64,000 nucleotides of DNA from Cereibacter_A sp052244495 (GCA_052244495.1 JBQPXH010000009.1); one strand, 5' to 3'. Shown: positions 7,648 to 16,599, counted from the stretch's first letter. The notes: a model not told the origin generated them from the letters alone. Made by a program: numbers and translations.

Positions 7648-8725
7648 GGCACGGGGCGTCTCTCCTGCTCTGTCGGTGGCGGGCTACGGGATGTGGACGG
7701 CACTGGGGCCGGATGGGCCCTCGACCGTGGCGGGTCTCGACGCGCGGCTCATCGTCTCGCGTTCGGGCGACCTGCGTGAGCCGCTGACTGGCGAGCCGAT
7801 GCCGTGCTTCCGTGTTGCCGCGCATCACTGGTGGGCAGGCCCGAGCTTTCTGGTCGAGATGGTGATGCCCGTCCTCGAGGAATGCTATGAACAGCTTGCG
7901 GCGCTGCCAGCGCCCCTGAGGCGGCGTCCGGCAGAGGTGCCCGTGCTGATCGCCGTCGCGCCGCCTCACCGTCCCGCGCGGCCGGCGGATCTGGAGAAGA
8001 GGCTGCTGGAGGACCTCCGCCGGAGGCTGGGACGCCTGCCGGACGGGAGCGCCGTGGTCGGCGCCGGGCGGGTCGGGCTGCCGCACCTTGCCGCTCAGGC
8101 CGCGCGGCAGGCATCGCGTTACCCGGTGCAGATCCTGCTGGGGGTGGAGAGCTTCCTTCTTCAGGACATCGTCGATCACTACGCGGGATGCGATCGCCTG
8201 CTGTCGGAAGAGAACAGCTCCGGCTTCGTCCCCGGCGAGGCAGCCGCTGCATTGGTGGTGGTGCCCGCCTCGGCGGCGCGCGGGCTGTCGCTGCGGGGCA
8301 TGGGCGCGGGGCGCGAACCCTCAGGCGCGGGCGGGACCCGCGAAACCCCCGTCACCGGGGCGGGACTCACCACGGCGATGCGCGCTGCCCTGTCCGCGGC
8401 CGGGGTCTCGCTCTTCGACATCCCGAACATCTTCGGCGACGTGAACGGCGAGCATTTCAAGTTCAAGGAGGCGATGATCGCGGCCATGCGCCTCGATCGC
8501 CTGCCGCCCGGGAACGTCACGCGGCGACCTCGCGGCCACCCCGAGCACTGGAATGCGGTCGAGGGGCTGGGCGAGATCGGCGCGGCGCTGATGCCTGCAC
8601 AGATCGGCTGGGCGTTCGAGGCGGCACGCGCGGGACGGCTGCCGCAAGGCCGTGCGCTGGCTTTCGCAGGCGAGGACGACGGGGCCCGGGTCGCCGTCGT
8701 CGCCGCAATGGAGGACGGCCGATGA
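7640..8725 (+). CDS. Ketosynthase/thiolase-fold protein of the T6SS effector module, probably inactive
   Basis: A 361-residue protein that reads like a beta-ketoacyl synthase: SVAGYGMWTALGPDG at the start and SSGFVPGEAAAALVV in the core. However, the segment that should carry the nucleophile reads AGRVGLPHLAAQAARQA with no Cys, and the usual HGTGT His loop is replaced by DVNGEHFKFKEA. Catalysis by the normal route is therefore unlikely, and a binding or chaperone role is more plausible (inference). It overlaps DUF2169 by 8 bp and the PAAR-like effector by 4 bp (ATGA), so it is embedded in the effector operon. Confidence 0.7.
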   Translation: MDEARGVSPALSVAGYGMWTALGPDGPSTVAGLDARLIVSRSGDLREPLTGEPMPCFRVAAHHWWAGPSFLVEMVMPVLEECYEQLAALPAPLRRRPAEVPVLIAVAPPHRPARPADLEKRLLEDLRRRLGRLPDGSAVVGAGRVGLPHLAAQAARQASRYPVQILLGVESFLLQDIVDHYAGCDRLLSEENSSGFVPGEAAAALVVVPASAARGLSLRGMGAGREPSGAGGTRETPVTGAGLTTAMRAALSAAGVSLFDIPNIFGDVNGEHFKFKEAMIAAMRLDRLPPGNVTRRPRGHPEHWNAVEGLGEIGAALMPAQIGWAFEAARAGRLPQGRALAFAGEDDGARVAVVAAMEDGR

Positions 8726-9708
8726 CGGACGTCTTCGCCAACGGACGCGAGGTTTCGGGGAAGGCTACGCCCAACAAGACGCTGAGCGCCCTGCCCGACG
8801 TCTGCCTGTCGCCGCCCTCGCCGCCTGCGGGGCCGGTGCCCATACCCTATCCCAACTTCGGCAACGCTTCCGACACCAGCGACGGCTGCACCAGCGTCTT
8901 CGTCAAGGGCAAGGAGGCAGGCAAGAAGAACGCCTCGAAATATTCGGCGATCAAGGGCGATGAGCCCGCCACGCGCAGCTTCGGCGGCAGCGTCGTCACC
9001 CATACGATCACCGGCTCGCTGAAGTTCGCGGCCTATTCCTTCGACGTGATGTTCGAGGGCGCCGGCGCGGAGCGCTTCATGGACCTGACCACGACGAACC
9101 ACGCCAATCCCGGCAGCGGGACCAGCACCAGCGTCGCCAAGCCGCGCCCGCCCAAGCCCCCGACGAAGGCCGAGTGCAAGCAGATGCGCGCGGATCTCGC
9201 CGAGGAGCGCAAGACGTTGTCCGCAGCGACCTCCGACAAGCGGGCGACCAAAGGCACCATCTCGATCGCGAAGCCCTCGAACGGCGGGCGCCAGTACACG
9301 GCCAGCGGCCAGCTCATGCGTGACAAGCTGTCAGGCAATCCCAACAGCTACATCGACCCCAAGCCGGCAAAGCACGTCAAGGGGAAGGGACGCCCGTCGA
9401 AGGTCTGCGGCGGCCGCAAGCACCACCACCCCAGCGGCGGCAGTGCCAAGCACTGCGAGGCACAGTCGGTGGACAACATGAGCTGGAGCCCGGCGCCGAG
9501 GAAGATCACCTTCGCGATCGACTATCCCGCGATCACCTTCAAGAAGGACAGCCTGGGCCGGACGCGCAAGATCGTCGACGAAAAGGCCAAGGATCGTCCC
9601 TGCCAGAGTTGCCGTCGCCTGCTGCGCAAGGCCTGCGCTTGCGGGGTGAAGATCTTTCTCTGCATGGACAACGGCCCGGTCGACTGGTGCAAGGAGCAGG
9701 GCTTCTGA
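8722..9708 (+). CDS. PAAR-like (DUF4150) T6SS effector with C-terminal deaminase-type toxin domain
   Basis: A 328-residue two-part protein. Residues 1-135 are the PAAR-like DUF4150 domain (PNKTLSALPDVCLSPPSPP, PIPYPNFGNASDTSDG, then the FGGSVVTHTITGSLKF region), which caps the VgrG spike. A Pro/Lys-rich linker follows. Residues 185-328 carry the two zinc-site motifs of the nucleic-acid deaminase superfamily: HCE at 244-246 (HxE) and PCQSC at 293-297 (PCxxC). By homology H244, C294 and C297 would bind zinc and E246 would be the proton shuttle. I infer a nucleobase-deaminating antibacterial effector, but the substrate (DNA, RNA or other) is not readable. It overlaps the upstream gene by ATGA and is followed by two candidate immunity genes. 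Confidence 0.75.
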   Translation: MTDVFANGREVSGKATPNKTLSALPDVCLSPPSPPAGPVPIPYPNFGNASDTSDGCTSVFVKGKEAGKKNASKYSAIKGDEPATRSFGGSVVTHTITGSLKFAAYSFDVMFEGAGAERFMDLTTTNHANPGSGTSTSVAKPRPPKPPTKAECKQMRADLAEERKTLSAATSDKRATKGTISIAKPSNGGRQYTASGQLMRDKLSGNPNSYIDPKPAKHVKGKGRPSKVCGGRKHHHPSGGSAKHCEAQSVDNMSWSPAPRKITFAIDYPAITFKKDSLGRTRKIVDEKAKDRPCQSCRRLLRKACACGVKIFLCMDNGPVDWCKEQGF

Positions 9709-9715
9709 GAGGGGA

Positions 9716-10498
9716 ATGATGAGACCCGCCGAAGAAATCGAACGCATGCTGCCGATCCCAGCCGGAATTGCCGAGGAGCCCTTCCTGGGCAAGTGGAAGG
9801 GCGCGTCGGCCCACATCAGTCCGGAGCGGATGACGCCTCTCAAGGAGGCGCTGCTGTTCAAGACCAATGCCGGGCTCTACTCCATCGTCTCGGCTGCGAT
9901 GATCTGGCAGGCGGCGCGGCTGCGTGCGCAGGCGGACGTGACGCCGCTTCTCGACATGGCCGAGGCGCTCTACGTCTGGCAGCAGGACTGGCACTGGTTC
10001 GGCCGGACGCCGCAGATCGCCGATATCGACGCCATCGACGAGGCCCCGCGGCCGCAGGGCAGCATCCTGATGATGCTGGACCTGATCCACCAGGATCACA
10101 TCTACCTGTCGGGGCGCTGGCCGAACGAGCCGATCTTCGCGGTGACTGCCGACATGCTGGTGCTCGTGCGCTTCAATCTGCCCGAGAGCGCGGTGCCCGG
10201 CTACGATGCCTGGGTCGAGGCGATCATCGCCCGGATGGACGAGATCGCCGAGTTTGCCGAACATGGGGAGACGCCGGACCTCGAGACTGGGGACAATCCC
10301 GAGCGCCGGGCCTGGTCGACGAAGGTCATGGGCCGGCCATTGCCGCCGTCGGCGCTCGACCTGTCACGCAAGCCCGATCCCACGTCCTGGGACGAGGAGT
10401 GGCGCGACCTGCTCCGCCGCCTCGACTGGGAGCGGAATCCGTTCCTCCGGCAGCCCGACGGCGGGCCGCGCCTCCGCTCCGAGGGCGAGGTGCCATGA
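9716..10498 (+). CDS. Hypothetical protein, first candidate immunity protein
   Basis: A 260-residue soluble acidic protein that I do not recognise. It starts with tandem ATGs (9716 and 9719) after GAGAGGGGA, 7 bp after the effector stop. It is rich in Trp and Asp in segments such as ALYVWQQDWHWFGRTPQIAD and WDEEWRDLLRRLDWERNP, and has no signal peptide or membrane segment. Its position directly behind the effector and its acidic character fit a cytosolic immunity protein against the basic toxin domain. This is inference from gene order. It could also be a chaperone. Confidence 0.6.
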   Translation: MMRPAEEIERMLPIPAGIAEEPFLGKWKGASAHISPERMTPLKEALLFKTNAGLYSIVSAAMIWQAARLRAQADVTPLLDMAEALYVWQQDWHWFGRTPQIADIDAIDEAPRPQGSILMMLDLIHQDHIYLSGRWPNEPIFAVTADMLVLVRFNLPESAVPGYDAWVEAIIARMDEIAEFAEHGETPDLETGDNPERRAWSTKVMGRPLPPSALDLSRKPDPTSWDEEWRDLLRRLDWERNPFLRQPDGGPRLRSEGEVP

Positions 10499-10526
10499 CC
10501 CTCCCTCGGCAGGCCCGGCGCTTCCG

Positions 10527-11216
10527 ATGAGCGTCGTCCATGATTATTTCCGCGCACGCATCCCTGAGGCTGCGTCGCTTGAACTGGCCTTTCCATGGGA
10601 CCAGTGGCGCTACACGGACTACTTCCTGTTCGACGACGACAGCTCGGTGGCGCCATTCGAGGCCCTGTCGCCGCTTGCCTGCCGCGGTCTCGTGATCGCC
10701 TCGGCCGAAGCGATCACGGCGCGCTTCTGGGCTCATTCCGGAACCGACGAGACCGAAGCCTATCTCGACGCCGCATGGGCCACCATGGAGCGCGAGGGCA
10801 CCTGCGACTATGCGATGCTTCATCCAGAGGATTGGCCCGGCCCGGTGAAGGGGGCATTGCGGGCGGCCATGCTCGTCGTCAACGACACGCTCTACGAAGC
10901 GAGGGACGATGGCGATTTCGCGGCGCGCTGCGTCTGGATCCTGCAACTTGCGCATCACGTCATGCCGTCCGCGCTCTTCCCGGACTTCTCGACGTGGTTC
11001 CACCGCTCGGTCGAGCGTCTGGCCCGCCGCTGGCCGGTGCCCTCCCATGAGAGCGGCCTCTTCGCCCCGGCGTTCGACCGCGGTCCGCTTGTCGGCCCCT
11101 GCACCTTCCTGCCCGAGGATCCCGGCACGCCGGAAAGCGCCGCCGCCTGCCTCTCGCTTCACCTCGCGGCCCTTGGCGACAACTCGTGGCTGACCGATCC
11201 GGATGACGAGGACTAG
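10527..11216 (+). CDS. Hypothetical protein, second candidate immunity protein
   Basis: A 229-residue acidic soluble protein, not recognised. The start ATG at 10527 gives MSVVHDYFRARIPEAASLEL. The frame is open further upstream, but that part overlaps the previous gene and lacks a ribosome site. It holds helical stretches such as RCVWILQLAHHVMPSALF and an acidic tail ending DPDDED. It follows the first candidate immunity gene by 28 bp, so either one or both may neutralise the effector. Its TAG stop shares the palindrome CTAG with the stop of the convergent DUF6484 gene. Confidence 0.6.
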   Translation: MSVVHDYFRARIPEAASLELAFPWDQWRYTDYFLFDDDSSVAPFEALSPLACRGLVIASAEAITARFWAHSGTDETEAYLDAAWATMEREGTCDYAMLHPEDWPGPVKGALRAAMLVVNDTLYEARDDGDFAARCVWILQLAHHVMPSALFPDFSTWFHRSVERLARRWPVPSHESGLFAPAFDRGPLVGPCTFLPEDPGTPESAAACLSLHLAALGDNSWLTDPDDED

Positions 11217-11611
11217 TTCAATTGCACGCTTGCGCCCTGCACCCGGTTTCCGCCCGTCGCGCGGCTCAGGATTTCGGTGCCCCGGATGGTAACACGACCG
11301 TCGGGTGACAGCGTGATCGAGGCGCTGCCGCACCGCAGCACGACCTCCCTCTCCCCCTCCAGGATGACGCGCCGGCCATCGACCTGCGCTTCCGGGACCG
11401 CGCGTCGGATCAGGCCCAGAACCACCGGCCTGTCCCCGGCCATGGCAACAAGCGCCTCTGCCTGCCGATCCGCCTCCGCCACCGGAACGACGGTGTCCGC
11501 CGCAATCTCGACCCCGTCCAGCATCACCCGGACAAGACCATCCGCATCGATCCCGAGCACCCGTGCCCGCTGCATCGCCGCACCGGCACCGTGAAAGCCG
11601 CCGTCATGCAT
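11213..11611 (-). CDS. DUF6484-type T6SS accessory protein with a VgrG-like tip motif
   Basis: A 132-residue protein. The N-terminal half (VLGIDADGLVRVMLDGVEIA) is a small beta domain. The C-terminal end, VLRCGSASITLSPDGRVTI-RGTEI, closely resembles the end of VgrG at 32356-32550 (LKCGSAQITLKKDGTIVLKG), suggesting a short beta-helix tip. The DUF6484 family is linked with T6SS loci, but its function is not established. The ATG at 11611 overlaps the clpV stop region by 8 bp, so it is translated with clpV. Confidence 0.65.
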   Translation of the reverse strand: MHDGGFHGAGAAMQRARVLGIDADGLVRVMLDGVEIAADTVVPVAEADRQAEALVAMAGDRPVVLGLIRRAVPEAQVDGRRVILEGEREVVLRCGSASITLSPDGRVTIRGTEILSRATGGNRVQGASVQLN

Positions 11612-14348
11612 GATCCGCCTCCGTCTCGAACACATATCCAAAGCCGCCGGTATCCCCGGTGATCGTGACGCGCGAAAACGGCGCGCCGTCGATCTGCCGG
11701 CCGATCACCTGGCGGCTCAGTTCCGGCAGCAACGTGCCGGTGAGGATCGCGTCGATCATCCGTCCCCCGGACTCGACCTCGGTGCAGCGGGCGCGGATCG
11801 TCTCGATGACGCCTTCGCCCGTCACCATCTCCGCCCCATGAGCCGCCTTCAGGCGGCGGGCGATGCCACCGAGTTTCTGCCTCGCAATGGCATCGATCAT
11901 CGAATCCGACAACGGACGGTAGGGAACGACGGTCATGCGCCCGAGAAGCGCTGCCGGAAAGACCCTCAGCAGCGGCTCCCGCAGGACGGCGGAAATGGCA
12001 CCGATGTCGCCCAATCCGGGGCCGCCCTCCGCCGCCGCCATGAGTTCTTCCGTGCCCACGTTTGACGTAAGAAGGATCAATGTGTTGCGAAAGTCGATGC
12101 GCCGCCCCTCGCTGTCGTCCATCATTCCCTTGTCAAATACCTGGAAAAATATTTCGTGCACATCCGGATGGGCCTTCTCGACCTCATCGAGAAGCACGAT
12201 CGAATATGGCTTTCTCCGCACCGCCTCGGTCAGGATGCCGCCCTTCCCGTAACCCACATAGCCGGGTGGCGCCCCCTTGAGTGTCGAGACGGTGTGGGCC
12301 TCCTGAAACTCGCTCATGTTGATCGAGATCAGGTTCTGGTCGCTGCCGTGCAGGAACTCGGCCAGTGCCAGCGCCGTCTCGGTCTTTCCAACGCCTGACG
12401 GGCCGCAGAGCAGGAAGACCCCGATCGGCTTCTCGGGCGGGCCGAGCCCCGCCTGTGCCGTCTGGATCCGGTTCGCGATCGCTTCCATGGCGTGATCCTG
12501 GCCCACGACGCGCGCGGCCATCTGCGCCGCAAGCTTCAGCGCGCGCTCGTTCTGGCTGGCCAGCATCCGGCCGAGCGGAATCCCCGTCCAGTCCTGCACG
12601 ACCGACGCCACCGCCTGCCGGTCCACCGCGGGAAGGATCAGGGGGCGGTCGCCCTGTGCCGCAGCAAGGTCGCGCATCAGCGCCCGCAGGCGCTCCAGCA
12701 TCTCGCCGCGCCCCTCCCCGGCCATGGGCTCCGCCTCATCGACCGCCGTCGAGACGTCGCCGCCTGCGGCTTCCGTCTCGAGCACCCGCCCGGGCGCCTG
12801 CGCCTCCGTATCGAGCGCCGTCCCCGTCTGCCGGAGCCTCGCCCGCAGATCCAGCACCTCGGCAACCAGTTCCTTCTCGGACTTCCATCGGGCCTCGGCG
12901 GCGGCGAGTTCCCCTGCCACCGCCTGCTGCGCGGCCGAAACCGCCAGCCGGCGGGCCGTCACCTCGATGCCCACCGCCTCCTCCCGGTCGATGATCCCCG
13001 CCTCGATCTCCAGCGCCTGTCCGCGGCGGGTGATATCCTCGACCTCGGCGGGCGTGGAATGCTGAGAGACGGCCACGCGCGCGCAGGCGGTGTCCAGCAG
13101 CGAAATCGCCTTGTCCGGCAACTGCCTGGCGGGAATGTAACGGTGCGAAAGCCGGACTGCCGCCTCGACGGCCTCGTCGAGGATCTCGACCTTGTGGTGC
13201 TTCTCCAGCACGCCGGCAATGCCCCGGCACATGCGGACCGCCGCATCCTCTTCCGGCTCTTCGACCTTGACGACCTGGAAGCGGCGGGTCAGGGCGGGGT
13301 CCGGTTCGATATGCTGCTTGTACTCGGCCCAGGTGGTGGCGGCGACGGTGCGGAGCTCGCCGCGTGCCAGCGCAGGCTTGAGGAGATTGGCGGCATCTCC
13401 GGTGCCTGCGGCGCCACCCGCGCCGATCAGGGTGTGCGCCTCGTCGATGAAGAGGATGACCGGAGACTCTGCCGCCTGCACCTCGTCGATTACGGCCTTC
13501 AGCCGCTTCTCGAACTCTCCCTTCACGCTGGCGCCGGCCTGCATGAGCCCGATGTCCAGCATATGGAGCGCCACCGTGCGCAGCGCCGGCGGGACGTCCC
13601 CCTGCGCGAGGCGCAATGCGAAGCCTTCGACCACGGCGGTCTTGCCCACACCCGCCTCACCCGTCAGGATCGGGTTGTTCTGCCGCCGCCGCATCAGGAT
13701 GTCGATCAGTTGCCGGATCTCGCGATCGCGCCCTATGACCGGATCTATCCGGCCTTCGCGCGCCCGCGCCGTGAGGTCGGTGGCGTACTTCTCAAGCGCC
13801 GACGGCCCGCGTCGCTCCTGGCTCGATGGCGTCGCGGATGGCCGGCCCTCGGCGGTCTCCACGCTGGCCGTCGTCAGTTCGGCGAACTTCTCGGATAGCA
13901 CATCTTCGTCGAGCCGCTCGAATTCGGTGCTGATGCGCAGCAACAAGGCCTCGAGCACCGGCACCCGCAGCGCGCCGAGCAGCAGGTAGCCCGAGCGGAC
14001 GCGGTCGTCGCCAAAGCGCAGGCTGCCGTAGGTCCAGCCCTCCCGGATGGCATGGAATATATGATCGGAAAATTCTTCCACCGCCGTCGCGCCGCGCGGC
14101 AGACCGTCGAGAGCCCGTGCGATGTCAGCGGACAGCCGGGCGGCTTCCACCCCTGCGGCCCCGCACAGGAGCGACAGGTCCGACCTCTCCTCGGAGGCCA
14201 GCTGCGCGATGAGGTGGACCAACTCGACATAAGGATTGCCGCGTGTCTTGGCGGTCCGAGCGGCTGCCGAAAACGCCCCGAGACAGGCCGGGTTCAGCTT
14301 CGCGACCAATTCCTTTCGCTTGACGGTTTCCTGGGAGCCCCTTGCCAT
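11604..14348 (-). CDS. clpV: T6SS sheath-recycling AAA+ ATPase ClpV (TssH)
   Basis: A 914-residue Hsp100/Clp-family unfoldase that disassembles the contracted TssB-TssC sheath. The Clp N-domain spans about 1-160. The first AAA domain has Walker A GEAGVGKTAV at 230-239 and Walker B VILFIDEAHT. A middle coiled coil follows at about 400-540. The second AAA domain has GPSGVGKTETAL and the pore loop GAPPGYVGYGKGG. The ATG at 14348 is followed by KRKELVAKLNPACLGAFSAA, the typical ClpV start. The gene lies divergent from ppkA, with about 110 bp for a shared promoter region. Confidence 0.97.
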   Translation of the reverse strand: MARGSQETVKRKELVAKLNPACLGAFSAAARTAKTRGNPYVELVHLIAQLASEERSDLSLLCGAAGVEAARLSADIARALDGLPRGATAVEEFSDHIFHAIREGWTYGSLRFGDDRVRSGYLLLGALRVPVLEALLLRISTEFERLDEDVLSEKFAELTTASVETAEGRPSATPSSQERRGPSALEKYATDLTARAREGRIDPVIGRDREIRQLIDILMRRRQNNPILTGEAGVGKTAVVEGFALRLAQGDVPPALRTVALHMLDIGLMQAGASVKGEFEKRLKAVIDEVQAAESPVILFIDEAHTLIGAGGAAGTGDAANLLKPALARGELRTVAATTWAEYKQHIEPDPALTRRFQVVKVEEPEEDAAVRMCRGIAGVLEKHHKVEILDEAVEAAVRLSHRYIPARQLPDKAISLLDTACARVAVSQHSTPAEVEDITRRGQALEIEAGIIDREEAVGIEVTARRLAVSAAQQAVAGELAAAEARWKSEKELVAEVLDLRARLRQTGTALDTEAQAPGRVLETEAAGGDVSTAVDEAEPMAGEGRGEMLERLRALMRDLAAAQGDRPLILPAVDRQAVASVVQDWTGIPLGRMLASQNERALKLAAQMAARVVGQDHAMEAIANRIQTAQAGLGPPEKPIGVFLLCGPSGVGKTETALALAEFLHGSDQNLISINMSEFQEAHTVSTLKGAPPGYVGYGKGGILTEAVRRKPYSIVLLDEVEKAHPDVHEIFFQVFDKGMMDDSEGRRIDFRNTLILLTSNVGTEELMAAAEGGPGLGDIGAISAVLREPLLRVFPAALLGRMTVVPYRPLSDSMIDAIARQKLGGIARRLKAAHGAEMVTGEGVIETIRARCTEVESGGRMIDAILTGTLLPELSRQVIGRQIDGAPFSRVTITGDTGGFGYVFETEADHA

Positions 14349-14461
14349 GGCCGGTCCTCACGATCGTCGGTCTGAAAATAGTCGGGCCGAAATGTCCGGG
14401 CTTAGCCTATGCTGGAATCAGCCAGATTGGCGATACCTTTGCGCAGTGGCGGAGGGCGGGC
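14349..14461. promoter_or_regulatory. Divergent promoter region between clpV and ppkA
   Basis: The 113 bp between the two start codons must drive clpV leftward and the main T6SS operon rightward. A purine-rich GGCGGAGGGCGGGC supplies the ppkA ribosome site. I see no clear minus-35/minus-10 pair in either direction. Confidence 0.45.
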
Positions 14462-16501
14462 ATGATCGAGGAACGGGCGGGCGACATCTTCCGCCGGGGC
14501 GAGATCCTGAACCACACCTACGAGATCGAGGGCGTCCTCGGCCGTGGCGGCACGGGCGAGGTCTACCGTGCGCGCAACCTGATCTCCGGCCGGATCGTCG
14601 CGATCAAGGCGCTCAACCGGACGTTTTCGGGCAACGACGACTACATCGGACTGATGCGGCGCGAGGAGCAGCTGCGCGACGTCGTCGACGACGCCGTGGT
14701 GCGTTACACGGAATGTTCGCGCAGCGAGGGCGGCCACGTTTTCCTTGTCATGGATCACATCGACGGACCGTCCCTCGCCGAGGCGACGTCGGGCATGCGG
14801 ATGGATCCACGCGATCTGCTGATCGTGGCGCATCGGGTGGCCGAGGGATTGCGCGCCGCCCACGGCCGCGGAATCGTTCACCGCGATCTTTCGCCCGACA
14901 ACATCGTCCTCAGGGGCGGAGCTCCGGAGCGGGCCACTCTCATCGACTTCGGTATCGCCAAGGACCTGACCGCGGGCGCGCAGACCATCGTCGGCAACGA
15001 TTTTGCAGGCAAATACGAATACGCGGCGCCTGAGCAGGTCGACGGACGGGCCGAGCCGCGATCCGACCTCTATGCGCTGGGGGCGACGCTCCTCGCCGCA
15101 TGGCGCGGCGAGCCGCCCTTCCGCGGGTCCACGCCGGGCGAGATCGTGCGGCGGAAGCAGCAGCCTCTCTCGACCGACGGCGTGCCTGAACCGCTGCGGG
15201 GCCTGATCGACAGGCTGACCGCGCCGCGGGTCGAGGAACGGCCCCCCAGCGCAGCGGCGGTGGCCGAGGAGATCGACCGCCTCCTCCTCCCGAAGCGCGA
15301 GCCGCAAGCCCGGCCCCGCAAGCTCTGGATGGTGGGGGGAGCCGCTCTCATCGCGCTGGCAGTGGTTGTCTTGGGCCTGCGCATCTGGATGCAGCCGCCG
15401 CTGGCCTCGCCTTACCGGTTGACCGCGACACTCAACGACTTGACCGGTCATGCGCCCGATGCGGCTGCGGCCGAGGCCATCGCCGCAGCCTACGCCGGCG
15501 CGGCCGGGCACGCGCCCGAAGCCCCACTGCAGGTCGCACGCGGGTCGCCGGACGGATGGCCGGAGGCCGTGGCCGAAGCCCTGTCCATTGCCGCACCGCT
15601 CGAGGACTGGCGTCTGGAACTGTCGGACCGGCGGGCCGAACTTTCGGGTCGGGCAACCGACCCCATGGTCCGCGCGGTTGCCGAAACCGGCTTCCGCGAC
15701 TGGGCGGCCCGTCGCGGTTTCACCCCCAGCCTTCGTCTCGAGGCCGGCCCGCAACCGCTGACGCCGCGGCAGGTCGCCGAGGCGCTTGACGAGCTTTCCG
15801 ATTGCGGACCGCTGGAGCAGGGTTTCTCCGGCGAGTCCTACGGACCACTCGACGCCGTGACCGTCACCGGTCAGGTGGCCGCGGCAGAGACTGCGGGGGC
15901 GGTCCGAGCCAGACTGGCGGAACTGGCCGGCGATCGGCCCGTCCGGGTCGAGACCGTCGTGCTGAACCCTGCGATCTGCGCCGTCCGCCGGGCGCTGCCC
16001 GATGTTCCACCGCAGGGGCTGGCGATCTGGCTCGGCGATGCCGAGACCGGCGCCCCGAACCTCGCAGGGATCTTCGCGCCGGGCGAATATCCCTTGGTCG
16101 AGGTGCGCCTGCCAGCGACGATGACCGGCCTTTCGCTGTGGGTCGGCATCGTCGACGTGACCGGAAGCGTCCTCAACGTCCTGCCGAACGTCTACTCGGA
16201 AGAGGCGCGGATCGACCGGCTCGGAATCGTGGCGCGCGGCGTCCGGACGGTGCGGGTCATGCCGCTCGAATTCGAGGTGAGCGGCCAGAAGCAGCTTTTC
16301 GCCCTGCAGGTGGATGACCGGGACTTCGGCAAGAGCGAGATCGTCGCGGTCCTGTCCCGAGGCGACATCTTCGCGCTGCGCCGACCCAAGGACGAATCCG
16401 TCGCCTCGTTCACCGAGGCCCTGACCGAGATCCGTCGCGAAGAGCCGGAACGCTTCGTCGCCGTCGCACATCGCCTGCTGGAATCCCGGGCCTCCCGGTA
16501 A
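14462..16501 (+). CDS. ppkA: T6SS Ser/Thr protein kinase PpkA, membrane-anchored
   Basis: A 679-residue Hanks-type kinase of the threonine-phosphorylation pathway that switches on T6SS assembly, normally by phosphorylating Fha. The kinase domain spans about 18-275, with the glycine loop GRGGTGEV, K49 in VAIKAL, catalytic D142 in VHRDLSPDN and DFG at 162-164. One TM segment lies at 288-309. The remaining 370 residues are predicted periplasmic, with an all-beta C-terminal part (LSLWVGIVDVTGSVLNVLP). The ATG at 14462 follows GGAGGGCGGGC. The opposing phosphatase is at 37956-38711 and the Fha substrate at 23854-25230. Confidence 0.92.
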   Translation: MIEERAGDIFRRGEILNHTYEIEGVLGRGGTGEVYRARNLISGRIVAIKALNRTFSGNDDYIGLMRREEQLRDVVDDAVVRYTECSRSEGGHVFLVMDHIDGPSLAEATSGMRMDPRDLLIVAHRVAEGLRAAHGRGIVHRDLSPDNIVLRGGAPERATLIDFGIAKDLTAGAQTIVGNDFAGKYEYAAPEQVDGRAEPRSDLYALGATLLAAWRGEPPFRGSTPGEIVRRKQQPLSTDGVPEPLRGLIDRLTAPRVEERPPSAAAVAEEIDRLLLPKREPQARPRKLWMVGGAALIALAVVVLGLRIWMQPPLASPYRLTATLNDLTGHAPDAAAAEAIAAAYAGAAGHAPEAPLQVARGSPDGWPEAVAEALSIAAPLEDWRLELSDRRAELSGRATDPMVRAVAETGFRDWAARRGFTPSLRLEAGPQPLTPRQVAEALDELSDCGPLEQGFSGESYGPLDAVTVTGQVAAAETAGAVRARLAELAGDRPVRVETVVLNPAICAVRRALPDVPPQGLAIWLGDAETGAPNLAGIFAPGEYPLVEVRLPATMTGLSLWVGIVDVTGSVLNVLPNVYSEEARIDRLGIVARGVRTVRVMPLEFEVSGQKQLFALQVDDRDFGKSEIVAVLSRGDIFALRRPKDESVASFTEALTEIRREEPERFVAVAHRLLESRASR

Positions 16502-16599
16502 TCGCAGGTTGAAAAAAGGGAGCGATTCGGGCACCATTTAGCTCGGGTCGCATTCTCGGCCCCGCGTCCAAAAGTTCTTTGTTGAGAGGCCGAACGGCC
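16502..16599 (+). promoter_or_regulatory. Short intergenic region upstream of tssA, possible internal promoter
   Basis: The 98-bp spacer is the largest gap in this part of the T6SS run. TTGAAA at 16509-16514 resembles a minus-35 element, but no good minus-10 box lies at the right distance. An internal promoter for the tail genes is possible but weakly supported. Confidence 0.25.

Noticed and set aside
11213..11216. Shared CTAG at the stops of two convergent genes as a functional site
   Set aside because: Compact convergent ends easily share this palindrome and nothing else suggests a function.
14402..16537. 711-codon minus-strand frame opposite ppkA
   Set aside because: The plus-strand kinase motifs are unmistakable and the antisense product has no recognisable fold.
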